A stretch of DNA of 64,000 bases from Tetracentron sinense (taxonomy: Eukaryota; Streptophyta; Magnoliopsida; Trochodendrales; Trochodendraceae), in the NCBI GenBank assembly GCA_015143295.1, contig CM026571.1, positions 7,940,501 to 8,004,500 of the forward strand, read 5' to 3'. The notes beneath the pieces were generated by a model that was not told where the DNA came from, ran no database searches, and saw only the letters and a program-made list of their open reading frames with translations. Below are positions 13,501-22,500 of the stretch, one piece after another; the stretch's first letter is position 1, and each line of letters begins with the position of its first letter. The translations under genes and the position numbers were made by a program.

Positions 13501-16500
13501 ATCTCTTCCATGCAAAAACTATAGGCAAAGAAAATAGCGGATAAACTATTCAAATGATCCGACACACCTGCATCGATAATCTGGACTGGTCTGGACGAGG
13601 AATGACTTACAAAATTAGTAGATGCATGAGTACCTGACCAAGTAAAGGATGTGGAGGCAGATGGACCTTCCATCTGGTTTGAAAGACGCCGGAGACGGTC
13701 AATTTCAGTCATAGAGAAGTTGTCGGAGGTTGATGATGTACTTCTTGTAGAAGGAGCTAATGAAAAGGTACCCAAGTAAAGAATCATAGTTGCTGTAGTG
13801 TTGCTAATAGGAGCATTCACCTATTGCCCGAGACGGGTATACCTTATCGTTCTGCCACGTAGATCCTAGTAAGTCTCATGTATGCCGAATCTTCCCACAA
13901 CGATCATACTTCAGTTTGTTCTTGTTATCCAAGGGTTTGTTCTTCCTATTGGGGTCTGTCTCCCTGTATTGAGCACTAGAAGATGCAACAAGAGTTGAAT
14001 GATCAGTCGGAGTAGGCTACATAGCCTTTTTATGACTTTTCTCACTCGGTACCATAGAATAGCTTTGATCCGAAGTGGGAAGCTTGTCTCCAACTTAGAG
14101 TTCAGACCCCCTAACAAATCCAAATCCTGTTATGCTTCGCTTGTTACTGATGTTTATCTATATCTTTATCAATGTCTCACTTTATGACCTGATAATGATC
14201 TAACTCTTCCCACAGTCCTTGAAGAGTATAGTAGTAAGTAGCTAAACTCTTCTCCTGCCTGTCGAAGAGTAGCAATTCCTTGCCTCAATTGATATACCTT
14301 AACAATGTTCTAACGTTGGGAATAAGTTCTAGTAACTTTATCCAAATCTCTTTCGTCGTCCAAAAGGAATAAAAAACCTCCACTAATATGTAATTGCATG
14401 GAATTGAGTAACCATGACATCACCATAAGATTTTCTTGTTCCCATTTGTCATACATTGTATCATCTATAAATGGTTCTTTACTTCCTTTACCCTATCATT
14501 CTAAGTTTCCCTCTTCCACTGATATACATCTTCACGGATTGGGACCATTCTAGAAAACTAGTGACATCGAACTTTTTTTTTTAATGAATAAATCAGTAGC
14601 GGTCTGCCAAACCCCTCTCTCCCACTAAGAGGCTTTGTTAAAAAAAAAATCACCTCAAACCCCTCTTTAGCCGACATTGATGAAGGACGGTAGAATCTTC
14701 ACAAATTCTCTAAATCTCAAATTTAGGAGATTTGGAATCCCAAAATAACAAAAAACAGCCCTAAATAGAGAGAAAATCACCCCGACATCAATCCTTCACA
14801 AAACTTCTCCAAACGAGTTTTAGAAATTTCTGAAATATTCAAACTCATCAAACAATAGCAATTTCCCCTCGAAAAAATAGCCTAAACAGATTGCACCAAT
14901 CGAATTTTAAAAGTGATACACATCGGGTGAGAAAAACTTCTAAACATTATTCAAAAATTCCACAAACATACTCAAAAAATTCAAAATCACATACCCTTAA
15001 AAAAAATTGTAGGCTTTGTCTTTTTGCTATGATACAAAGTAAAAAATACAACCCTAGATAAAAAAAAGAGGAAGAGAAGAGAAGAAAGAAAGGAGAAGAG
15101 AAAGATCCGAGAGAAAAGATTTAGGACTGATTTCCCATTTTTTTATTATTTATACTGCCTATAGAAAGAAGATAACAATAATGCCCTTAATGACTTAATG
15201 ATACTAGTGAGTCAAGACAATGCCTGGGAGATTAAACCTGGAGAGGCGAGGCGATAAAAATAATAAAATTATAAATAAATAAATAAATATATATATATAT
15301 ATATATATATGATATTACTATATACACAACAATTCTAACCACGGTTACATCTAGGAAAATCAATATTTAATAGCCCACCTCATTTCATGTTTATCTCAAC
15401 AGTAAGCTTATTTTCCTGTCACAATGGTGGCTCTTGTATGTAAGTCTTCTTCTGCTGAATTGTTAGTTGACTTTTTGATATGTAGATGAAAATATTTTTG
15501 AAGACTAAAATATGAGATTTTTCTTACCAATCTTTTGGGATTTAGTAATGTTTTGATATAGTATAATTTATATAATTTTAAGATTTGAGAAATATTTGGC
15601 ATTTGCAAGTTGAAAAATTGACCTAACCCTAAAAGTGGATTTTGTGCTTGAACTGGAAAGTTGACACTTTATTGTGTAGAGATTTGGATCTAGGATGATT
15701 TTTATTGAATTCAAATGGGGCGTATAACCTTTTGTACATATAAATATCTTAAGTAAGGCGCCTAAGCGATGATGGTCCAAAAATGCCTAAGCGACTGCCC
15801 AGGCGATGCCTTGACTACACTATATGATACCGTGTATCTACACTCATAATAATAATGTATCTCAACAGTTTTTACTAAAATTTCTCTTATTACAATCAGA
15901 AGGTGGCTAGGACCCAGAAGAATTGCTTCTAAGAATGACATTGTGCCTTAACTCTGTCAAGTATGATGTTTCATGAGGCAGAGGAAAAACACAAATTTTC
16001 ATGATTGTGCTGCTGCTGGATGCTAATTTTACCCAAGTACTCCAAAGTCTTCACAACACCTAGTGGGGGAATATATTATCCCACAGATAGTGTGCTGAGC
16101 CTACTTGCCTGAGCTTATGTGCAAAACTATAAACAAGCAAGATGTTTCAAGGTATTATATGTGACCCATATGAAGAGAAACTCCTACGCGCAGACATAAA
16201 TTTAGGATTTAAAGAAGGAAATAGTCTGTGAAGGGGATATGCTCTACAACTTAAAGATGACTCTTTGAGTCTTTGGTTCTCGAACAGGCACCCGAAAATT
16301 GGTTTGGAAATTCAGGGAGTTGTACAAGTTTGGTTCCTCCAGAACTTGGTTTGGAAATATAGGGAGTTGTGCAAGTTGGGTTCCTTTAGAGTTGGGACTT
16401 AGGAGTAGGTGTGACTATTCCATGCTTGTTACTGGAGTGGTCCTAGGTTGCTGCACGTAGGATTTTTATGCATGATACCTTGTTTTGCTGTGGATGGCAT

Positions 16501-19500
16501 AATGTACCAAGAGTTTAACTAGCGAACTCATTTTGGTTTATGGGGTTAAGAAAAATCAGGATTTTGGATGGAATATTGTGTACCCTAGTTTCATAATCAG
16601 GGGTATTTAGTATGTTTTCTATCTTAAACTTGTTTATTAAATAAGATCAGTACAGTACTCTTAAGTTTAGAGAGATCTCCACGAAAGCTTTCATTGTGTA
16701 TCCATGTGCAACTTAAAAGATTCCTTTCCATTGGTAATACCCTCTTTACCGGTTTTTTTTTGTGGTAGAATAATGTGTTCATTTTTTTTCACTTCTAATT
16801 ATTAGAAAGCTACAATGGACCCCGTCTTTAGGATGAAATGAGATAATGAATACTTCGTAAAGTTTGAAGAAATTCTCTCTCTCTCTCTCTCTCTTTCTAT
16901 ATATATATATATATATGGTCCAGCAGGTAATACGATTTTTCGTGGATAATTATGTTCATTTATGCTTATTGTTGTGTTAGATATGCTGTAACTTTGGCTG
17001 TCTTGGGGGGGTTGTATTTGGTGGTGGGTGCTGTTGAAGAGTTTACTTGCTTGTAAACTCTTTGTTATGTTGTTGTTTCTTGTACTTTTTGTTTTTGCTT
17101 AATAAAGTGTGCTATTGATCAAAAAAAAAAAAAAAAGATTGCTCCGGTTTCTAGAAGAAGATTCTATTCCAAGAAACAGGTATCCCATAATCTCAAGATT
17201 GTAAAGTCTGACAGTTACACATCCAAACAAAAGAAAAGAGGCATTGGCGTGCATTCCGCATTTCAGCTAGCAATGTTTGTGTTACATAATATACTCTTTG
17301 TTACATTTCCTATTTATTCAAGAGGAATGCTAGACCTACTCTCATCCTCCACCAACAACCTGGCCATTTTGCAATGATTAAAGCACTCTCTCACCAAAAG
17401 AATGGACAGGCGGTTGGGGGCTGAGAGTAGGGATTGATTGAGAGTAGGACTAGCGCACCTCATTTATTTAATATTCCGTTATTCACATTTCTAGGTTAGA
17501 TATGAAAATTCTGATTTTTCAAGTAATCATTAGGTTGTGGTTGAGAAGGCTACGGCGGACGGATTGCCCTCAGACTGGATTAAAGAAGTCAAAGTTAGAA
17601 AGGGGACAAGTAAGGTTGTGGTTGAGAAGGCTACGGCGGATGGATTGCCCCCAGGCTGGATTAAAGAAATCAAAGTTAGAAAGGGGACACGTAAAACCAG
17701 GAGAGACCCGGTACCCATCTCTACTTCCAGTCTCTGTTCAGATTTTTGGTTCATTTATACTTGTATTCACAGGCCTATGACCCTAATCTCAGGGTTACTA
17801 AATTATCAAGTCCGTCCCTATGAAACTAATCTCAGGTTCCTAATTGCTACAGTATTACACGGATCCTGTAACTGGATATGTATTCCGCTCTGAAAAGGAC
17901 GTTCTTCGCTATCTTCAAACTGGAGATCTTGGAAGGCTTGCAATTAAACCGAAGCAAAGCAACAATGATCTGGAGTTATTAAATGACAATATCTCTGTAA
18001 GCCTGCGCGCTGTTGGATCCTCCAGTTTTGTCTTTGTTTTTGTGTCTCAGCTGCATTTCTTTCCTATTTTTCGTGTTGTCACTAGACTTCTCCAATTCAC
18101 AAGACGTTTGGATTTTCCGTTAAAACTTTAGTCCGTGAAAACAACAGGAAGAAAGGGGAATTTGTTGATGTGATCCAATCTAGAACTATATCTAAAAATT
18201 AATGGTGGGAGTCGTGGGACGACTAAATAAAACTGAAATAGTAGTAAACTATATGCAGGCTAGTGATTACATGTGTCTGTAACATGCCTCGAGTTGAGAT
18301 ATTGAGTTGGTTTATTGTACTCTTGCTTAAAATGTTTATGCCTTCAATTTGAAAAATGTTCCTGTACCGCTGCGCCCTATGTTTTAAATTTCCTATTTTA
18401 GGTATAGCAGTTGGCCATCTTATACGTTAATTTTTTCTCCTGTTACTATTACAGTGGGTTTCTCTGCCTTACATTTGAAAAAATGATTCTGAAGTATATT
18501 CTAAAAGTTCTTTTAGGTACAATACCAGTGGTGTGTCAGTACCTTTTCCTTTTAACAATAACAGTTGGTTTCATTTTGTTTCGAGTAGTTGTTGAGATAT
18601 AGGTCTTATGATTTATTTGTTACAATGAAGAATGGTAGGAAGGTGATTGTGGCCAAATGCGGCCTTACATCTCCTTGGCTTCCTAAGAGGGTTAGGGGCC
18701 CGCATGGTGTGGGTCTGTGGAAAGGTATTATGAGAGTGACCAAGTCTCTAGATCCTTTCATTAGGTTCAAGCTGGGTAATGAGGCCAAAATTCAGTTCTG
18801 GCACGATGTCTGGTGTGGTTAGTCAGCACTTAAAGATGATTTTGGATCTATCTTTGTTTGGCCACTCATTAAGGAGCTTACATTGCCGAGTGCACAGAGA
18901 GTTTGGGTGGAGGTTTTATATGGTGCCCTAGGTTTAGGAGGGATTTAAATGATTGGGAAGTCGACGATATCCAGCGACTTTTGGGCAGGTTGAGCCCCTT
19001 TTCCCCTAGAACTCAAATTAGTGATTGTAAGGTTTGGTCTCGAAGCATCAGTGACCGATTTTCAATGAGATCACTCTTGCAGTCCTTTGGCTCTCCCCCT
19101 TTGCGCTTTTTTCCCCATAAGGTTGTGTGAGTTAACCAGGTCCCCACGAAGGTATCCTTCTTCCTCTGGTTTGCAACACTAAATAAGATTCTAACTACGG
19201 ACCAGTTAAAGAGGAGAGGGTGGAGCTTTGCTAATCGTTGCTATGTTTGTCTGAAAAAGGAAGAAAGTGTGAATCATTTGTTCTTGCATTGCCTGGTAAT
19301 CTTTGAGATTTGAGCTTTTTTCTTGACTCGGTTGGGTGTGGAGTGGGTCTTCTAATTTTCCATTCCGAGCTTCTTATATGGTTGGGGTTTGACAACTTTG
19401 GTGGGTGCTAAGGAAACAATCTGGACTTTGTTACTGGGCGTGATAGCATGGACCATCTGGAAAGAGGAATGACCCAGTATTTGACAACTCCCCATCCCCA

Positions 19501-22500
19501 TTTCTTCATATACTGTCACGGGTTCGCCAGTTGATTGTGGAGTGGAGCTCCTCTCTCCATTTGACTCATGCAGTGAGGGACACCTTGCATCCCTGAGGAG
19601 TTGGTGGTGGATCTTTTGTTATTTTGTGTTGCTAGCCAGTCTTTTCTTTAGCCTTGTTTCTTTTTCTTACTTGTTTTAGTTTACATCTCTGTACACTGGT
19701 TACATCTTGTAATATATATCTGATTTACCGATTAAAAAAAAACCCTGTTTCTTTTTCTTACTTGTTTTAGTTTACATCTCTGTAAACTGGTTACATCTTG
19801 TAATATATATCTGATTTACCGATTAAAAAAAAACATAGGGATTACTAGAGAGTGAGCCCAGAAAAGAAAAGCGACTAATATAGCAGCCAATATTTACCTA
19901 TTAACCTTAGGTAAATGATATCCACAAAAAAAGTTCTAAGTTGAGAGGATCCCTATGGAGGGGTCCTCAGGAGTCATGATAAGCCAAGCCAACTCATGCT
20001 GTTGAACTCATCTCTGCACATTATCCACTAGATAAGAATCTGCTTGGTTCTCAAACGAATTGAGATCACAAACGAAACAATCCCGTAAAAAATCCTACAA
20101 TTTTGCTCTTTCCAAAGGCACCATACTAGTGCAATAGGGAGGAGAGAACAAAATACTCTGGCTCCAGGGAATACCCTTACCATAGTCCAACATGATTGGA
20201 AGTCTTGGAAAATACAAGGGAAAATCCAACTAAAAGCGAAGGGGGGCAATACAGCAGTAGAGGTCCATTATTTTCTCTGCTTCGAGACATAAAACAGCCA
20301 TTGTCCATTCTCCATCCCCTATGCATTAGATGGTCACATGTGAGAATTTTGTCCAAAGTTGTAGATTGAAAAAAGAAAAAAACTTTAGAGGGTATGCAGG
20401 AATTCAATATGGATCTATGTGAAAAAGGGGCGTCATGATTGGTCTTCAAGACCTGATATAGGTATCTCATTGAGAACCGACCTTTGGTGTTTCAGAGCAA
20501 TAATCATACGTCCTTAAGAAGGGGGTAGTTCACTATTGAGCTCAAGCGCTCCACATGGTGATAAACACTGTCGAATTGCCAATCTTGTTGGTTACGCATG
20601 TACCACATTGTCAAGTTAGGTGCCCAGTCATAACAATTCCGCATTAGTGCATGTCTACACTGCTAAAGGCCACATGTTAGGAAACTCAACCCCAAGTGGA
20701 GCTTGGCCACACCACTTGTCCTCCCAAAATCTAACCTCATCACTCCTTTATACTTTAAAATTGTGTGTTTCTAGAACTATGACCACCCTGAATAGAATGA
20801 TACCCTTCCATAGCCCATTCTCATGTGGACCACGAACTGGCTTTGGTTCTTAGACATAGATTGCCCCATACTTATCCCTTACTACTTTCCTCCACAAAAT
20901 GTTTCTCTTAGACATAGATACAAACTTCTCCGATTTTTTTCAACCATATAATACCCGACTTTTTCTTCGAACGAATAATTCACGAAGTATTTGTGTGTTT
21001 TGGGAAAAAAAATAGCGACTTTTCAAAAAGTTGCGAATTTCACATACTATTCACGACTTTTTGACAAAATCCCGAATAAATATCTAATATATGGAATATT
21101 TGTTATAATTTTCATAATTAGCAATATTATTTTATATTTTTCATATCTTGTCCAACATTTTTTTGATTTATTTTTGAATTTTGCCATTTTTTTCTAAACT
21201 TTTCCCTCAATGAATAATTCTCGAATCCCAATTTGATAACTGTGTTCTCAGACCCGAATCTCCATAACCATTTTCCCTAAGAGAGCCTTATTGACCTCCA
21301 TGAGGGGGCGTACATTTAGACCCCCTTCTTCCACAGGGGAGCACACCAAACTCCATTTTACCAAGTTATAATTTTTTGTATCAATCCAAGTCATTCCACA
21401 AAAAATCTTTTTGCATCTTTTCCAATCTCTCATCTTTTCTGTTCTTAGTTGGCGTTCTATAGCAATGTCCGATCTAACATGAAGCTTCTGAACATCCAAC
21501 ACGACCTCCAAGGTCATGCTTAGGAAAAGCTGGTTATTTGTGAAACCCATATATCATTGAGCCTAAAGAACTTTTTTTGAAATCCTCGATTAACAAGGAA
21601 ATTCAATTGATACTTGTTCTATATCCCTAAGCTTGTGGAAACATAGAATTCTATACAACCCTCCCAAATATAACTGACGGCCGTATTTGTAGGTTTGTGG
21701 CGCGGCCTCGAATCCTTAAAAAATTGTTTTCTTGAATGTTCTAAAATAATTATTTGTGATAAGATTGTTATTTTGTAATTTTCATTATTATTGTTAATCC
21801 AATCTTGATCTCAGCTCATTCGATTTTAGGCCATTGCATAGTCCTACATCAGATTTACTCATACTCGAATTGACTACTCGTGTTTGTTTGCATTGGTTGT
21901 CAAATGGATTCTGTCTTATATACTTGTCCTACTGTTAAGCTTGTGATAGCTAATAAGCTATATTGAATATGAACATACTAACAACTATTTGAGATATTCT
22001 GACTAGTTTATACTACATAGGTCTAAAGCTAATTGGCTGAAAAATAGAAAAAGAATAGAAACAAAAAAGAATAAATAGGACTAATAGTGGAAGTTTTTTT
22101 TTTTGGCTTAGAAGGCAAATTTCATTACTGAGAAAGAGACGGACCCGTGGAAGATCCAGGCCCCTACAGGGGCTGGATCGGGCCCAAAAACATAGCAGAT
22201 GAATGGATGCTCTCGTTGAGAGCTAATGGTGGAAGTTGACTCAAAGGGTTTAAGATATTGAGGTAGAGTGGTTGGGTCGAAAATGTGCTTTTGCCTGAAG
22301 TAGTATATGCTCATGTTCATCTAAGATCAATATTGTTGAAACCGTTTTATAAGGTCATTCTCCCCAAGGGGGTACATCAATAATTTGTGTTGTTTTATGT
22401 TGGTATTGTAACAATCAGAACAAATAAGAAATTTAGCAGACCACTTAAGGATGCTTAATAATTTTGCTTAGCTGACTTTCAATGATGTGAGTGGATAACA

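Larger units (their letters stand above)
7830..15038 (-). mobile_element. Decayed Ty1/copia element split by nested insertions
   Basis: Read leftward the pieces follow copia order. Gag (UBN2-like, FLEWSQSVKMYISG with stops) lies at about 14580-13920 and a degenerate zinc knuckle at about 13915-13840. The protease site region (QIIDAGVSDHL) is at about 13600-13560. Integrase starts at about 13130-12969 (GPTSTSP) and resumes after a hAT-like insert at 11945-11744 (FEKQIKVF). It resumes again after an LTR-like insert at 8532-7853 (ICPYTPRQNGAVER, VLGPNRTKLDPKS). A degenerate primer-site-like TTTGTATCATAGC lies at 15026-15038. RT and RNase H are missing. Stops occur throughout. Removing the insert at 8538-11738 with one copy of its target duplication restores the integrase reading frame exactly, which shows the insertion order. 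Confidence 0.8.

Noticed and set aside
18411-18602. 63-residue hydrophobic frame in an MBD intron
   Set aside because: Poly-T-rich intron sequence just before a LINE remnant; no start context or homology pattern.
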